Below are positions 39,533 through 50,292 of a stretch of 64,000 nt of DNA, in pieces. The notes beneath the pieces were generated by a model. That model saw only the letters and a list, made by a program, of their open reading frames with translations. It made no database searches and was not told the DNA's origin. The position numbers and the translations under genes were made by a program. Location of the stretch: the NCBI RefSeq assembly GCF_009498235.1, contig NZ_CP044205.1, forward strand, positions 2,729,389-2,793,388. Reading direction: 5' to 3'. Origin of the DNA: Candidatus Methylospira mobilis (GTDB lineage: Bacteria; Pseudomonadota; Gammaproteobacteria; Methylococcales; Methylococcaceae). Every line of letters starts with the position of its first letter. The stretch's first letter is position 1.

Positions 39533-41374
39533 TCACTGCTGATCGTTCTCCGCTTCCGCGATCACCTGCAAAAAGATATCCCCGTACTTCGCCAGTTTGG
39601 CCTGCCCAACGCCATTGAGCAGCCCCATCTCGCTCAGCATTTTCGGCTTGCGGTTGAGAATTTCCAGCAAGGTGCTGTCGTGGAAGATGACATAAGGCGG
39701 TACGCCTTGTTCGCGGGCCAGTTCGAGTCGCTTGGCCTTGAGCGCCGTCCATAACAGATCTTCGCCGGGTCCGACCAAGGCGGTACGCGCTTGCGTGCCG
39801 CGTTCGTCCTTACCGGCTTTAGGTTTGACCGGCGCGGCATCGCGCCGCAGCCGGACAGTCTGTTCGCTTCGTAATACCGGGCGCGCCGCTTCGCTCAGGC
39901 GCAGGCCTCCGTAGCCTTCCATATCCACGTCAAGCAAACCGGCGGCGACGAGCTGGCGGTAGACGCTGCTCCACTGCGGCTGGGTGAGCTGTTTGCCAAT
40001 GCCGTAGGTGCTGAGCTGCCCGTGCCGGAATTGCTCTATTTTCGCCGTTTCCTTGCCGAGCAGCACGTCGATCAAATGGCCGACGCCGAAACGCTGGCCG
40101 GTGCGATAGACGCAGGACAGCGCCATTTGCGCGGCTTGCGTCGCATCCCAGGTATCAACCGGTTCCAGGCAGTTGTCGCACTGACCGCAATCGCCGGGAT
40201 GTTCTTCGCCGAAATAACGCAAAATGGTCTGATGGCGGCAGGCGGTGGACTCGCAGAAGCCAAGCAGCGCATCGAGTTTTTGCATTTCCACGCGCTTGCG
40301 CTCCTCGGGCGCATCGCCGGACAGCAGCATCTGCCGCATCGACACCACGTCGCCCAGACCGTAAGCCATCCAGGCATTGGCGGGCAGGCCGTCGCGCCCG
40401 GCGCGTCCGGTTTCCTGATAATAGCCTTCCATGCTTTTCGGCAGATCGAGATGGGCGACGAAGCGCACGTTGGGCTTGTCGATACCCATGCCGAATGCGA
40501 CCGTGGCGACCATAACGACGCCTTCTTCGCGCAGGAAGCGGCGCTGATTGGCGCTGCGCTCCGTAGCACCAAGCCCGGCGTGATACGGCAGGGCGTCCCT
40601 GCCCTGCCCTTTGAGCCAGAGCGCGGTTTCCTCGACCTTTTTGCGCGACAGACAATATACGATACCGGCGTCGTCAGGATGCTCGCTATCCAGAAAGGAC
40701 AATAGCTGCTGCCGCGCATTGTTCTTCAACGCGACGCGGTAACGAATATTGGGCCGGTCGAAACTGGATACAAATTGTTGCGCCTGCTCCAGCGCCAGCC
40801 GCTCGACGATCTCGCGCCGCGTCGGCGCATCCGCCGTGGCGGTCAACGCGATACGCGGCACGTTGGGAAAGCGCTCGTGCAATATCGTTAACGCCCGGTA
40901 TTCGGGACGGAAATCATGGCCCCACTGCGAGACGCAGTGGGCTTCGTCGATGGCGAACAGCGCGATGCCGCCGTCTTGCTGCAAGCGTTCGAGCAGCCCC
41001 TGAAAACCTTCGGTCATCAAACGTTCCGGCGCGACATACAACAGTTTCAATTCGCCGCGCAACGCTTGTCGCCACACCTCGCGCGCGGCATCGGCCTCCA
41101 GACTGGAATTCAGAAAAGCAGCCTGCACGCCCAGCTGCTTGAGCGCATCCACCTGATCGTGCATCAATGCGATCAACGGCGACACCACGATGCCGACGCC
41201 CGGACGCAGCAGCGCCGGAATCTGATAGCATAGCGACTTGCCGCCGCCGGTCGGCATCAGCACCAGCGCATCGCCGCCGCCGGCCACATGCGCAACGATA
41301 GCCTGCTGCGCGCCGCGGAAGGCGTCATAGCCGAATACGTCGCGGAGGATTTGTTTTGCCTTATCTGAAATCAT
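39533..41374 (-). CDS. recQ: ATP-dependent DNA helicase RecQ
   Basis: A 613-residue 3'-5' helicase of recombination repair. Helicase motifs: [13 protein letters not shown] (Walker A), [18 protein letters not shown] and [12 protein letters not shown]. The RQC zinc site has four Cys in [12 protein letters not shown] and [11 protein letters not shown] winged helix and a C-terminal HRDC domain ([19 protein letters not shown]) are complete. It stands alone at the edge of the accessory island, 274 bases from truA. Confidence 0.97.
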   Translation of the reverse strand: MISDKAKQILRDVFGYDAFRGAQQAIVAHVAGGGDALVLMPTGGGKSLCYQIPALLRPGVGIVVSPLIALMHDQVDALKQLGVQAAFLNSSLEADAAREVWRQALRGELKLLYVAPERLMTEGFQGLLERLQQDGGIALFAIDEAHCVSQWGHDFRPEYRALTILHERFPNVPRIALTATADAPTRREIVERLALEQAQQFVSSFDRPNIRYRVALKNNARQQLLSFLDSEHPDDAGIVYCLSRKKVEETALWLKGQGRDALPYHAGLGATERSANQRRFLREEGVVMVATVAFGMGIDKPNVRFVAHLDLPKSMEGYYQETGRAGRDGLPANAWMAYGLGDVVSMRQMLLSGDAPEERKRVEMQKLDALLGFCESTACRHQTILRYFGEEHPGDCGQCDNCLEPVDTWDATQAAQMALSCVYRTGQRFGVGHLIDVLLGKETAKIEQFRHGQLSTYGIGKQLTQPQWSSVYRQLVAAGLLDVDMEGYGGLRLSEAARPVLRSEQTVRLRRDAAPVKPKAGKDERGTQARTALVGPGEDLLWTALKAKRLELAREQGVPPYVIFHDSTLLEILNRKPKMLSEMGLLNGVGQAKLAKYGDIFLQVIAEAENDQQ

Positions 41375-41648
41375 GATTAAAAACTCCGCGTTCCAGCGGA
41401 CCCGCCTGGCTCACTGTTAAAATCGGATACTGAGACGCGACGGGAAAAGCCTGACATCTCACAAATAATGAGACAGTCTTGAGAGGAATTACAACTGATC
41501 GCGTATCTCTATAGCATCGCGGTCGCCGTCATCTTTGCCTCTTTAATATCGATCACCAATACCTAAAATTATAAAAGACGCCATTATATAAAAGCCATTA
41601 TTTCGCTGTTTCAAAACTTGAGCACCGTGGCTGCGAACTACGCTCTCA

Positions 41649-42467
41649 TCAGTTTTCCCCAGGACGATAGCGATCGACGCCGGGCGGCAACAGCTCGAAC
41701 ACCGGATGCCTGGGGATACCGAAGACTGCTGGGTAATAAACGCCGGCCAGATACAAACCGTCAGGAGGCGCGGTAACGCCGCCCTGATTACGGTCGCGGG
41801 CTATCAATACCTCTCTTGCCCAATCCGGCTCGCGCTGACCTGAGCCTATCGCCATCAATACGCCGGCTATATTTCTGACCATGTGATGCAGAAAGGCGTT
41901 GGCGGAAATATCGATTTCGATTTGACTGCCGACACGTGTAACCCGAATGAAATGCAGCATGCGCCGTGGACTTCTGGACTGGCAGCCCTGCGCGCGAAAC
42001 GAGGTAAAATCGTGATCGCCGATCAAATGATCGGCCCCGGCCTGCATGGCCGGCACATCCATGGGGCGATAACTCCAGGTAAGCTGATGCCGCAACAAAG
42101 CCGACCTTACCGGCCGGTCGAGTATTGCATAGCGGTAAAAACGCGCTATGGCGCTGGTGCGGGCATGAAACGACGCATCGACCGGGCGCACCCACAGCGC
42201 GCGTACATCGTCGGGCAGGTTGGCGTTGACGCCCATCAGCCAGGAACGCTGTTCGCGGAACAGGGGGGGATCGAAATGCACTACCTGCTCCAGCGCATGC
42301 ACGCCCGCATCGGTACGTCCGGCGCATACCACCGGAACCAGGTGCGCCGCCACGCGGCTGACCGCATGTTCCAGACAGCTCTGTACCGTGCGCTGTTGAT
42401 GCTGCGTCTGCCAGCCGGCGAAGGCATGACCGTCGTATTCAATCCCCATCGCGATACGCTGCGACAC
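41649..42467 (-). CDS. truA: tRNA pseudouridine(38-40) synthase
   Basis: About 272 residues modifying uridines in the tRNA anticodon arm. The catalytic Asp is in CAGRTDAGVHAL, and GVNANLPDDVRALW and AFLHHMVRNIAGVLM are conserved. The GTG at 42467 is the most likely start (VSQRIAMGIEYDG), twelve bases after the alr stop; the ATG at 42449 would remove part of the first strand, and 42518 would overlap alr. In many relatives truA follows asd-fimV directly. Here it ends the glyA block. Confidence 0.94.
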   Translation of the reverse strand: MSQRIAMGIEYDGHAFAGWQTQHQQRTVQSCLEHAVSRVAAHLVPVVCAGRTDAGVHALEQVVHFDPPLFREQRSWLMGVNANLPDDVRALWVRPVDASFHARTSAIARFYRYAILDRPVRSALLRHQLTWSYRPMDVPAMQAGADHLIGDHDFTSFRAQGCQSRSPRRMLHFIRVTRVGSQIEIDISANAFLHHMVRNIAGVLMAIGSGQREPDWAREVLIARDRNQGGVTAPPDGLYLAGVYYPAVFGIPRHPVFELLPPGVDRYRPGEN

Positions 42468-42478
42468 AAGCTTGCCCG

Positions 42479-43558
42479 CTAAATCTCGACAAAACGCACG
42501 CGTTGCGTCACGCCGCACAGCAACTCATATGGTATGGTCTGGGCGAAACGGGCAACTTCTTCCACCGGCAAGCCGTCGCCCCACAGCGTGACAGGATCGC
42601 CTACTTCCGCGCGCGGGCAGTCGGTCACATCGACACTGATCATATCCATCGACACGCGCCCGGCCAGCGGCGCGCGATGGCCATTGATCAGAACCGGCGT
42701 TCCCGACGGCGCATGGCGCGGATAACCGTCGCCATAACCGATAGCCGCAACGCCAAGACGTGTCGGACGCCGGCACACCCAATCGCCGCCGTAACCCACT
42801 GCGGCGCCGGTTTCCAGCAATTTAACCGCTATTAAACGCGTGCGCAACGCCATTGCAGGGCGTAGATCCATACTTGTTATGCTATCGGACGCGCCAAAAG
42901 GTGAAATGCCATAGAGCGCCAACCCAGGCCTGACCCATTCGGCCTGCGTGTTTTTCCAGCCCAGAACGCCGGCAGAGTTCGCAATGCTGCGTTCGGCCTG
43001 TACGCCATCCATCGCTATGCGGAAAAATCCGGTTTGCTGTTCGGTTACCGGATCATCCAGCACATCGGCATTGGCCAGATGCGTCATCAGCGCAAAAGGT
43101 TTACGCACTGCGGAACAATGCCGCAAACGCGCCAGAACCGGTGAAAAAGTTTCCCGGTCGAACCCGAGGCGATGCATGCCGGAATCGAGCTTGAGCCAGA
43201 TGGTAACCGGCTCGCTAAGCCGGATTTGCTCCAAACACTCGACCTGATGCAATGAATGCACTACCGGTTCCAGCTGGTAGTGCATCAACAAACGAAGCTC
43301 TTCGCCGCTGACAAATCCCTGCAACACGGCTATGCGTTGCGACACACCGGCCTTGCGCAGAGTCACACCCTCATCGGCGCGCGCTACCGCGAAAGCATCG
43401 GCCTGCGCCATGGCCTTTGCTACTCTCACCAGGCCATGACCGTAGGCGTTGGCCTTCACCACCGCCATGATTTTGGAATGCGGCGTGATGGCGCGCACCA
43501 CTTTCAGGTTATGTTGTAATGCCGTCCGGTCGACAACGGCATGCGCTGCCATCACCAT
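42479..43558 (-). CDS. alr: Alanine racemase
   Basis: A 359-residue PLP enzyme providing D-alanine for peptidoglycan. The PLP lysine is Lys35 in [10 protein letters not shown]; the second catalytic Tyr lies in [12 protein letters not shown], and [13 protein letters not shown] is conserved. The ATG at 43558 is one base after the dnaB stop, so the pair is translationally coupled. Confidence 0.96.
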   Translation of the reverse strand: MVMAAHAVVDRTALQHNLKVVRAITPHSKIMAVVKANAYGHGLVRVAKAMAQADAFAVARADEGVTLRKAGVSQRIAVLQGFVSGEELRLLMHYQLEPVVHSLHQVECLEQIRLSEPVTIWLKLDSGMHRLGFDRETFSPVLARLRHCSAVRKPFALMTHLANADVLDDPVTEQQTGFFRIAMDGVQAERSIANSAGVLGWKNTQAEWVRPGLALYGISPFGASDSITSMDLRPAMALRTRLIAVKLLETGAAVGYGGDWVCRRPTRLGVAAIGYGDGYPRHAPSGTPVLINGHRAPLAGRVSMDMISVDVTDCPRAEVGDPVTLWGDGLPVEEVARFAQTIPYELLCGVTQRVRFVEI

Positions 43559-43559
43559 G

Positions 43560-44948
43560 TCAGTATCCGTCGTTCGCGTAAGGATCGGAAACAAAGTTCT
43601 CGAAGCGGGTGTATTGTCCCAGAAAGGTCAGCCGCGTGGTGCCGATCGGGCCGTTACGCTGCTTGGCGATAATGATTTCCGCCGTACCCTTGTCCGGGCT
43701 ATCGGGGTTATACACTTCATCGCGGTAGATAAAGACGATCAGGTCGGCGTCCTGCTCGATGGAGCCGGATTCGCGCAGATCCGACGGCACCGGACGCTTG
43801 TTCGGGCGCTGTTCCAGATTGCGGTTAAGCTGCGAAAGCGCAATCACCGGGACATTGAGTTCTTTCGCCAGCGCTTTCAGCGACCGGGATATTTCCGAGA
43901 TTTCCGAGACGCGATTTTCCCCGCCGCCCGACCCTTGCATCAGTTGCAGGTAGTCCAGCACTACCAGTCCCAGTTGGCCATGTTCGCGCGCCAGACGGCG
44001 GCAGCGCGCGCGCACCTCGAGCGGCGACAGCGCAGCGGTATCGTCGATAAACATACGCGTTTCCGCCAGAATGCTGATCGCCGAAGTCATGCGTGGCCAT
44101 TCGTCGTCCTCCAGTTTGCCGGTGCGGACGCGATGCTGGTCGATACGGCCCAGCGAGGACATCATGCGCATCGCCAGCTGCTCGCCCGGCATTTCCATGC
44201 TGAATACCGCGACCGGCACCTGTTCCTTGATGGCTACATGTTCGGCGATATTCATCGCGAACGTGGTTTTGCCCATCGACGGACGGCCGGCAACGATGAC
44301 CAGATCGGACGGCTGCATGCCGGAAGTCATATCGTCGAAATCGTTAAACCCGGTGCTGACGCCGGTGATATGGCCTTCCTTGTGAAACAGCGTTTCGATG
44401 CGATCTATGGCGACGGCCAGCAGGTTTTTGATCGGCTTGAAGCCGGTGTCGCCCTTGCGGCGCTGATCGGCAATCTGGAATACGCGCTGCTCGGCCGCCT
44501 CCAGCAATTGCGGCAGCTCTTTGCCCTCGGGGAAATAAGCGGAGTCGGCTATTTCCGCGCCGACATGTATCAATTGCCGCAACACCGAACGCTCGCGCAC
44601 GATATCGGCATAAGCGGCGATATTGGCCGCGCTCGGCGTATCGCGCGCCATTGCCCCCAGATAGGCCAGCCCTCCGGCATCGTCCAGACTGCCGATTTTT
44701 TCCAGCACCTCGGCCAGCGTCACCACATCGAACGGCGATTGTCTTTCCGCCAGCGTGCTGATTGCACGGAAAATCAACTGATGATCGCGGCGATAAAAAT
44801 CCTGCTCGCCCACGCGATCGGCAACCGTATCCCAGGTCTGGTTATCGAGCATCAAGCCGCCCAATACCGACTGTTCGGCATGCACCGAATAGGGTGGAAC
44901 TTTCAGCCCGTCAAGCTGGGCGTCGTTGTAGCGGTTTTCGTCAACCAT
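43560..44948 (-). CDS. dnaB: Replicative DNA helicase
   Basis: A 462-residue hexameric helicase. The N-terminal domain ([16 protein letters not shown]) is followed by a linker and the RecA-like domain with Walker [29 protein letters not shown] and the [17 protein letters not shown] loop. The first eight bases overlap the pgpA end. No intein or insertion. Confidence 0.97.
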   Translation of the reverse strand: MVDENRYNDAQLDGLKVPPYSVHAEQSVLGGLMLDNQTWDTVADRVGEQDFYRRDHQLIFRAISTLAERQSPFDVVTLAEVLEKIGSLDDAGGLAYLGAMARDTPSAANIAAYADIVRERSVLRQLIHVGAEIADSAYFPEGKELPQLLEAAEQRVFQIADQRRKGDTGFKPIKNLLAVAIDRIETLFHKEGHITGVSTGFNDFDDMTSGMQPSDLVIVAGRPSMGKTTFAMNIAEHVAIKEQVPVAVFSMEMPGEQLAMRMMSSLGRIDQHRVRTGKLEDDEWPRMTSAISILAETRMFIDDTAALSPLEVRARCRRLAREHGQLGLVVLDYLQLMQGSGGGENRVSEISEISRSLKALAKELNVPVIALSQLNRNLEQRPNKRPVPSDLRESGSIEQDADLIVFIYRDEVYNPDSPDKGTAEIIIAKQRNGPIGTTRLTFLGQYTRFENFVSDPYANDGY

Positions 44949-45456
44949 TAATCGATACGATACCTAGTGCAAACAATCCTTGCAAAACACACCACGCATA
45001 CAATCCAGCGATTACATCGTCGAACATTACGCCGAAACCGCCATGAACCTTACGGTCGAACCACGTTATCGGCCATGGTTTCAGGATATCGAATAGCCGG
45101 AAAAAGATAAAACCCAGAGCGATATTAAGCAGCGTCGGCTGAGTTGCGGTCATGGTGATGAAAAAACCGACGAACTCATCCCATACCATGCCGGAATGAT
45201 CCGAAACCCCCAGTTTTTTTTCGCAACGCCCGCACAGCCAGACACCGGCGGCAAACAGCAATGCGGTCGCTCCCAGGTAATACGGCACCGGCAGCGGCGC
45301 TGCCAGCAGAAACATAGGGATGGCGACCAGCGTACCCATCGTGCCGGGCCCCCAGGGACTCAAACCGGAACCGAAACCGAATGCCAGAAAGCAGGCCGGA
45401 CACCGTAACACTTGACTTGGCATCACTGGAATTCGTTTATTTTTTACCCTGCTCAT
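44941..45456 (-). CDS. pgpA: Phosphatidylglycerophosphatase A
   Basis: A 171-residue integral membrane enzyme removing phosphate from phosphatidylglycerophosphate. It has FGSGLSPWGPGTMGTL, the VWDEFVGF motif and FRLFDILKPWPITWFDR, all PgpA signatures, plus four hydrophobic helices. It overlaps thiL by four bases and dnaB by eight, in the usual nusB-thiL-pgpA order. Confidence 0.95.
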   Translation of the reverse strand: MSRVKNKRIPVMPSQVLRCPACFLAFGFGSGLSPWGPGTMGTLVAIPMFLLAAPLPVPYYLGATALLFAAGVWLCGRCEKKLGVSDHSGMVWDEFVGFFITMTATQPTLLNIALGFIFFRLFDILKPWPITWFDRKVHGGFGVMFDDVIAGLYAWCVLQGLFALGIVSING

Positions 45457-46421
45457 TTGCGGAAATGCTGGTAACCGCTAACCGGCAACTGCTGTAATTG
45501 GCCGTTGCGCAGCAATCTTAACCCCGGTTCGGATTCGATCATGCCGATACGCGTAAACCCGGTTCCGACAGCGGCCAGCGCCGCCGCTAATTGCGGCTCA
45601 TGTTGCGGCGGCATGGTGAAGCACAATTCATAATCATCGCCCGCAACCAAAGGCGGCAGCCAGTCGCCGGTTCGAGCAATGTATTGCCGCACCTCGTCGT
45701 GCAGCGGCAACGCCTCCCAATCCAGCGCCGCGCCGACTTTGCTTGCATCGAGAATATGACCCAAATCAGCGCTGAGGCCGTCGGACACATCGATACAGGC
45801 GTGCGCAAATCCCAGCAATTCACGTCCGGCCTGTACGCGCGCTTCCGGTTGCTCCAGTTGCTTTATCGCTTCAGACGCTACGCCGTCGTAGTACCCGAGT
45901 AACGATTTGAGTCCTACTCCCGCCAAGCCTACACTACCGGTTACATAAACCGCATCGCCTGCTTTGGCTCCGGAACGCCGCAACGCTTTGTCCGCTTCGA
46001 CATATCCCATGGCCTGCACCGTGATCGACAGCGGACCGCGCGTGGTATCGCCGCCGACCAACTCGACATCACTGCGCTTTGCCAACGCCAGAAACCCCGA
46101 GGAAAAAGCGGACAACCACGCCTCGTCGACATGTGGCAAAGTCAGCGCCAGCGTCACCCAGGCCGGTTGCGCGCCCATCGCCGCCAGATCGCTGAGATTA
46201 ACCGCCAACGCCTTGTGTCCCAGGCGTTCGGCATCGGTTCCCGCCAGAAAATGCACGCCTTCCACCAGCGTATCCACGGTTACCGCTAAATCGAATCCGG
46301 GTTGAGGCCTGAGGATGGCGCAGTCGTCTCCTATGCCCAACGAGGTTCTCGTGTGCCGGTGAGCGCCCGCTGTAAAATAGCGTCGAATCAAATCGAACTC
46401 GCCGAGCGCGGTATCGTTCAA
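45453..46421 (-). CDS. thiL: Thiamine-monophosphate kinase
   Basis: A 322-residue PurM-like ATPase making thiamine diphosphate. GIGDDCAILRP, VTVDTLVEGVHF, AVNLSDLAAMGA, LVGGDTTRGPLS and IDVSDGLSADLGHI are the metal/ATP-binding blocks. It overlaps nusB and pgpA by four bases each. Confidence 0.96.
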   Translation of the reverse strand: MNDTALGEFDLIRRYFTAGAHRHTRTSLGIGDDCAILRPQPGFDLAVTVDTLVEGVHFLAGTDAERLGHKALAVNLSDLAAMGAQPAWVTLALTLPHVDEAWLSAFSSGFLALAKRSDVELVGGDTTRGPLSITVQAMGYVEADKALRRSGAKAGDAVYVTGSVGLAGVGLKSLLGYYDGVASEAIKQLEQPEARVQAGRELLGFAHACIDVSDGLSADLGHILDASKVGAALDWEALPLHDEVRQYIARTGDWLPPLVAGDDYELCFTMPPQHEPQLAAALAAVGTGFTRIGMIESEPGLRLLRNGQLQQLPVSGYQHFRK

Positions 46422-46870
46422 GGCCGAAGGCTTCCGTTTTTTGCCGCCGCAATCTCGACGCTGCGATACTTATGGGCGATTTTATCGAGTATGCCGTTGA
46501 TAAATCTATGGCCCTGGCTGGCGCCGAACGACTTCGCCAGGTTAACGCCTTCGTTCAATACCACGCGATACGGTATCTCCGGCATAAACAGCAGTTCGTA
46601 GCCGGATACACGCAATATGGCGCGCTCGACCGGGTCGATTTCCTTCAGGGGTCTGTCGACAAATTCAGCCGCGCTGGCGTCGATTTCATCAACGCGTGCC
46701 GGAATACCGTGCAATAAAGTTTTAAAATACTCCACTTCCGCTTTGCCGAGACCGTGCTCCTCGACAAACTGCCTTTCTATTTCAACAAGATCGTAACCGG
46801 TCAACTGCCATTGATACATGGCCTGCAAGGCGCATTTGCGAGCGAGGGTACGCGCCTGCGCCTGGCTCAT
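46418..46870 (-). CDS. nusB: Transcription antitermination factor NusB
   Basis: A 150-residue all-helical protein binding boxA RNA with S10 (NusE) for rRNA antitermination. [35 protein letters not shown] and [17 protein letters not shown] are family blocks. It overlaps ribH by four bases. Confidence 0.96.
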   Translation of the reverse strand: MSQAQARTLARKCALQAMYQWQLTGYDLVEIERQFVEEHGLGKAEVEYFKTLLHGIPARVDEIDASAAEFVDRPLKEIDPVERAILRVSGYELLFMPEIPYRVVLNEGVNLAKSFGASQGHRFINGILDKIAHKYRSVEIAAAKNGSLRP

Positions 46871-47346
46871 GCCTTATCCAGCTCACGCAGCAAATTAACC
46901 ATTTCAACCGCTGTCAATGCCGCTTCGGCACCCTTGTTGCCGGCCTTGGTGCCGGCGCGCTCTATCGCCTGTTCCAGATTATCCACCGTCAATACGCCGA
47001 AGCTCACCGGAATCTGGTGCTTCAGCGAAAGACTGCTGATACCTTTGACGCATTCGCCGGCTACGTAATCGAAATGCGGGGTAGCGCCGCGTATGACCGC
47101 GCCCAGTGCAATAATGGCGTCATAGCGCTGTCCTGCAGCCACCTTCTGTACCGCCAGCGGCAATTCATAAGCGCCCGGCACGCGCACGATGCCGATATCC
47201 TCATCCTGCGCGCCATGGCGCTGCAGCGCGTCAATCGCGCCGCTTTCCAGATGATCGACAATAAAACTGTTAAAGCGCGCGACGACAAGACAAAACCGCG
47301 CGGAGGCGATCGTCATTCCGCCTTGATAAACCTTTATTTTCGACAT
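46867..47346 (-). CDS. ribH: 6,7-dimethyl-8-ribityllumazine synthase
   Basis: A 159-residue enzyme forming the riboflavin precursor lumazine. [33 protein letters not shown] and [16 protein letters not shown] contain the active-site residues, including the catalytic His in PHFDYV. The ATG directly follows the ribB stop codon. Confidence 0.97.
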   Translation of the reverse strand: MSKIKVYQGGMTIASARFCLVVARFNSFIVDHLESGAIDALQRHGAQDEDIGIVRVPGAYELPLAVQKVAAGQRYDAIIALGAVIRGATPHFDYVAGECVKGISSLSLKHQIPVSFGVLTVDNLEQAIERAGTKAGNKGAEAALTAVEMVNLLRELDKA

Positions 47347-48486
47347 TTATTGTTCTCCTTTTAGACCGTCACAGTGGACATACTCGACCACTTCCAGGTC
47401 GTACCCTGATAATCCCAAATATTTTTTCGGAGCTCCCGCGCCCAATATCCGCAGCTTGGTCACGCCCAGATCGGCCAATATCTGTGCGCCGGTGCCGGTA
47501 GTGCGCCAGTCGTCGCCGCCCTCCGTTTCCGTATCGACGTCGATACCTCGATCCTGCATGCTGTAGCGGTGGATGCGCTCAACCAGCGAATGCGCATCTT
47601 CGCTGTTACGAATAACCACCAGGACGCCACGGCCTTCTCTGGCGATTTTTTGCAGCGCCGTGCGCAAGGGCAACCCCACGGCGTCGCGCTGGGAGCCCAG
47701 CAGGTCGCTCAACAGGTTGCGTCCATGAACGCGCACCAGCACCGGCTCGCCGTCGCTGATCGCGCCCATGGTCAACGCCAGATGCAGCTTGTTTTCGATT
47801 TGATCCTGATAGGCATGCAGACGAAAACGCCCGAACTCGGTCGGGTAATCGCATGAACAGATACGCTCGACCGTTTTCTCATGCTGTGTGCGATAGTGGA
47901 TCAAATCGGCTATGGTCCCCATCTTCAGTCCATGCTGTTCGGCAAAGACCTCGAGGTCGGGCCGGCGCGCCATCGTGCCGTCGTCGTTCAGTATTTCAAC
48001 AATGACCGCCGCCGGTTCGAGACCGGCCAGACGCGCCAGGTCGCAACCGGCCTCGGTATGTCCGGCACGGTTCAGCACGCCGCCGGGCTGCGCCATCAGC
48101 GGGAACACATGGCCGGGCTGAACCAGATCGTCCGCTTTCGCCTGCTGCGCAACCGCCGCCTGTATGGTGCAGGCGCGGTCCGCGGCGGAAATGCCGGTGG
48201 TCACGCCGCTGGCTGCCTCTATGGATACCGTGAAGTTGGTCGAGTGCGGCGTTTTATTTTCGTTGACCATCAAAGGCAGGCGCAATTGTTGGCAACGCTC
48301 GCGAGTCAGCGTCAGACAGATCAGGCCGCGGCCATAGCGCGCCATGAAGTTAATATCTTCTGCGCGCGCATGCGTCGCGGCCATGACCAGATCGCCTTCG
48401 TTTTCTCTGCCCTCATCGTCCATGATGACCACCATTTTACCCTGGCGCAGGTCTCCGATAATTTCTTCTATAGTACTTAACGCCAT
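47347..48486 (-). CDS. ribB: 3,4-dihydroxy-2-butanone-4-phosphate synthase fused to a degenerate GTP cyclohydrolase II-like domain (RibBX)
   Basis: A 379-residue protein. The N-terminal RibB domain (about residues 1-205) is complete: MDDEGRENEGDLVMAA, RYGRGLICLTLT and GRPGHTEAG-type RAGHTEAGCDLARLAG. The C-terminal domain has a GTP cyclohydrolase II fold (FGRFRLHAYQD) but lacks its zinc site. Where RibA reads C-x-TGDxxGSxRCDC, this protein has NLLSDLLGSQRDAVGLPL, with no cysteine. It therefore probably makes only dihydroxybutanone phosphate, as described for RibBX proteins of some proteobacteria, and a separate RibA must exist elsewhere. It lies between ribE and ribH. Confidence 0.92.
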   Translation of the reverse strand: MALSTIEEIIGDLRQGKMVVIMDDEGRENEGDLVMAATHARAEDINFMARYGRGLICLTLTRERCQQLRLPLMVNENKTPHSTNFTVSIEAASGVTTGISAADRACTIQAAVAQQAKADDLVQPGHVFPLMAQPGGVLNRAGHTEAGCDLARLAGLEPAAVIVEILNDDGTMARRPDLEVFAEQHGLKMGTIADLIHYRTQHEKTVERICSCDYPTEFGRFRLHAYQDQIENKLHLALTMGAISDGEPVLVRVHGRNLLSDLLGSQRDAVGLPLRTALQKIAREGRGVLVVIRNSEDAHSLVERIHRYSMQDRGIDVDTETEGGDDWRTTGTGAQILADLGVTKLRILGAGAPKKYLGLSGYDLEVVEYVHCDGLKGEQ

Positions 48487-48495
48487 ATGCTTTAT

Positions 48496-49152
48496 CTATT
48501 CCTTGAATCCGGCTTCCGCCAGTAATGATTCTGTAATGCCGCTTTTCGGTATCGCAGCCTGCTCGCCCAAAACCAGACGTTCCAGATAACGCGCCAGCAG
48601 ATCGACTTCTAGATTGACGCGCTGTCCGGGCAGCAATGCTGCCAGCGTCGTCTCGGCCAGGGTATGCGGCACAATATTCAGCTCGAACCGGTTGCCGTTC
48701 ACGCCATTCACTGTGAGACTGACGCCATCCACGCAAATCGAACCCTTGGCGGCAAGGTAGCGCGCCAGCGATGCGGGCGCCGCCAGCACAAAACGCACCG
48801 AACGGGCATCGCTGCTGCGCGTCAGCACTTCGCCTACGCCGTCCACATGACCGCTGACGATATGACCGCCGAGTCGTGTCGACGGCGTCAACGCCAGTTC
48901 GAGATTAACCGCCTGCCCCGGCTTCCACTCGCCCAGCGTCGTACAGCTCAGCGTTTCGCGCGAGACATCGGCGGCGAAGTATTGCGCACCCAGCGCTACC
49001 GCCGTCAAACAGACGCCGTTTACCGCAATACTGTCGCCCAGCTTCGCATCGTTTAACGGCAACAAACCGGTTTCTATGGTCAGACGGCTATCGCCGCCTG
49101 TCGAATCCATTCCGGCGAGACGTCCGACAGCTTGAATAATACCTGTGAACAT
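48496..49152 (-). CDS. ribE: Riboflavin synthase alpha chain
   Basis: A 218-residue trimeric enzyme with two lumazine-binding domains, each with the MFTGIIQAVG / SIAVNGVCLTAV or HIVSGHVDGVG / SICVDGVSLTVNGV pattern. It dismutates lumazine to riboflavin. Eight bases after ribD. Complete and of normal length. Confidence 0.96.
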   Translation of the reverse strand: MFTGIIQAVGRLAGMDSTGGDSRLTIETGLLPLNDAKLGDSIAVNGVCLTAVALGAQYFAADVSRETLSCTTLGEWKPGQAVNLELALTPSTRLGGHIVSGHVDGVGEVLTRSSDARSVRFVLAAPASLARYLAAKGSICVDGVSLTVNGVNGNRFELNIVPHTLAETTLAALLPGQRVNLEVDLLARYLERLVLGEQAAIPKSGITESLLAEAGFKE

Positions 49153-49159
49153 GGTTTTG

Positions 49160-50266
49160 TTATTTCTCCGGCTGTAGTCTTAAGCGGATATCGGGGCCGA
49201 CAAAGCGAAAGTCGACAAATTTGAATTCAGGGCGCTCCGACATGCGGGCAAGTTCCGGTAAACTGAAAATGCCGCGCCCGCTGTCTCCCAGCGCGCAAGG
49301 AGCTTGATAAATAACCCATTCGTCTATTAATCCGGCCTGCAGCAACGCGCCGTTCAGGGTCGCGCCCGCTTCTATCATCACCTCGTTAAAACCGGCGCGG
49401 CCCAGTTCATCCGCGACAAAAGCCAAATCAAGGCGGCCCGAGCCGCTCAAAGGCAATGGAACCACGTCGGCTCCGGCCGCCTCCAGACTCCGCACTCGCG
49501 ACATATCGGCCTGCTCGCCCGTGTAAATCAGCGTGCGTCCCGGCAGCTTCAGCATTTGAGCATCAACCGGAAAACGCAACTGCGTATCGAGCACGACTCG
49601 ATCCGGCGCGCGGCTACGCTCCAGCAAACCGGGCAAACGCACCGTCAGCGCGGGATCGTCGGCCAGAACCGTATCGACGCCGGTCAATACGGCTGCGCAC
49701 GAGGCACGCAGCCGTTGCACGTCATGACGGGAAGCCTCGCTGCTGATCCATTTGCTCTCGCCGGAAGCCAGTGCGGTGCGTCCGTCCAGGCTCATTGCAA
49801 TTTTGCTGAATAGCCACGGACGACCGCTACGCATGCGTCTGCAATAACCGCGATTCAGGCGCTCGGCCTCCGCGCCGAGCAGGCCCAACGCCGTTTCGAT
49901 ACCGGCTTGCGCCAGCTTCCGCATCCCTTTTCCGGCAACCAGCGGGTTGGGGTCCTGCATCGCAGCGACCACGCGGCTCACGCCCGCAGCAATCAGCGCG
50001 TCGGCGCACGGCGGGGTCTTGCCATAATGACTGCAAGGTTCCAGCGTGACATAGGCGGTTGCACCTCGCGCCGCATTTCCAGCCTGCTTTAACGCGTAAA
50101 CCTCCGCATGCGGCCCGCCACCCGAACGCTGATGCCAGCCCTCTCCGACGAGAATGCCGTCACGCGCCAGCACGCAACCCACGCGCGGATTCGGGTGCGT
50201 CAGGTTCAGCGCCTGTTCCGCCAAACGCAGCGCGTGCGCCATGAAAACGGCATCCTGCTTATTCAA
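49160..50266 (-). CDS. ribD: Bifunctional pyrimidine deaminase/reductase RibD
   Basis: A 368-residue enzyme for the second and third steps of riboflavin synthesis. The N-terminal deaminase has the zinc site HAEVYALKQAG and PCSHYGKTPPC. The reductase domain follows (WLFSKIAMSLDGRTALASGE). It starts with ATG 26 bases after the nrdR stop. Confidence 0.95.
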   Translation of the reverse strand: MNKQDAVFMAHALRLAEQALNLTHPNPRVGCVLARDGILVGEGWHQRSGGGPHAEVYALKQAGNAARGATAYVTLEPCSHYGKTPPCADALIAAGVSRVVAAMQDPNPLVAGKGMRKLAQAGIETALGLLGAEAERLNRGYCRRMRSGRPWLFSKIAMSLDGRTALASGESKWISSEASRHDVQRLRASCAAVLTGVDTVLADDPALTVRLPGLLERSRAPDRVVLDTQLRFPVDAQMLKLPGRTLIYTGEQADMSRVRSLEAAGADVVPLPLSGSGRLDLAFVADELGRAGFNEVMIEAGATLNGALLQAGLIDEWVIYQAPCALGDSGRGIFSLPELARMSERPEFKFVDFRFVGPDIRLRLQPEK

Positions 50267-50292
50267 AATAAACCTGCCCCGATACTGGCTTG

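Noticed and set aside
43449-44951. 500-codon plus-strand open frame
   Set aside because: It is entirely antisense to dnaB, whose helicase motifs are clear. High G+C content makes long shadow frames.
50267-50292. FMN riboswitch before the rib genes
   Set aside because: The rib genes lie inside a compact operon with no leader long enough, and ribB is preceded by only nine bases.
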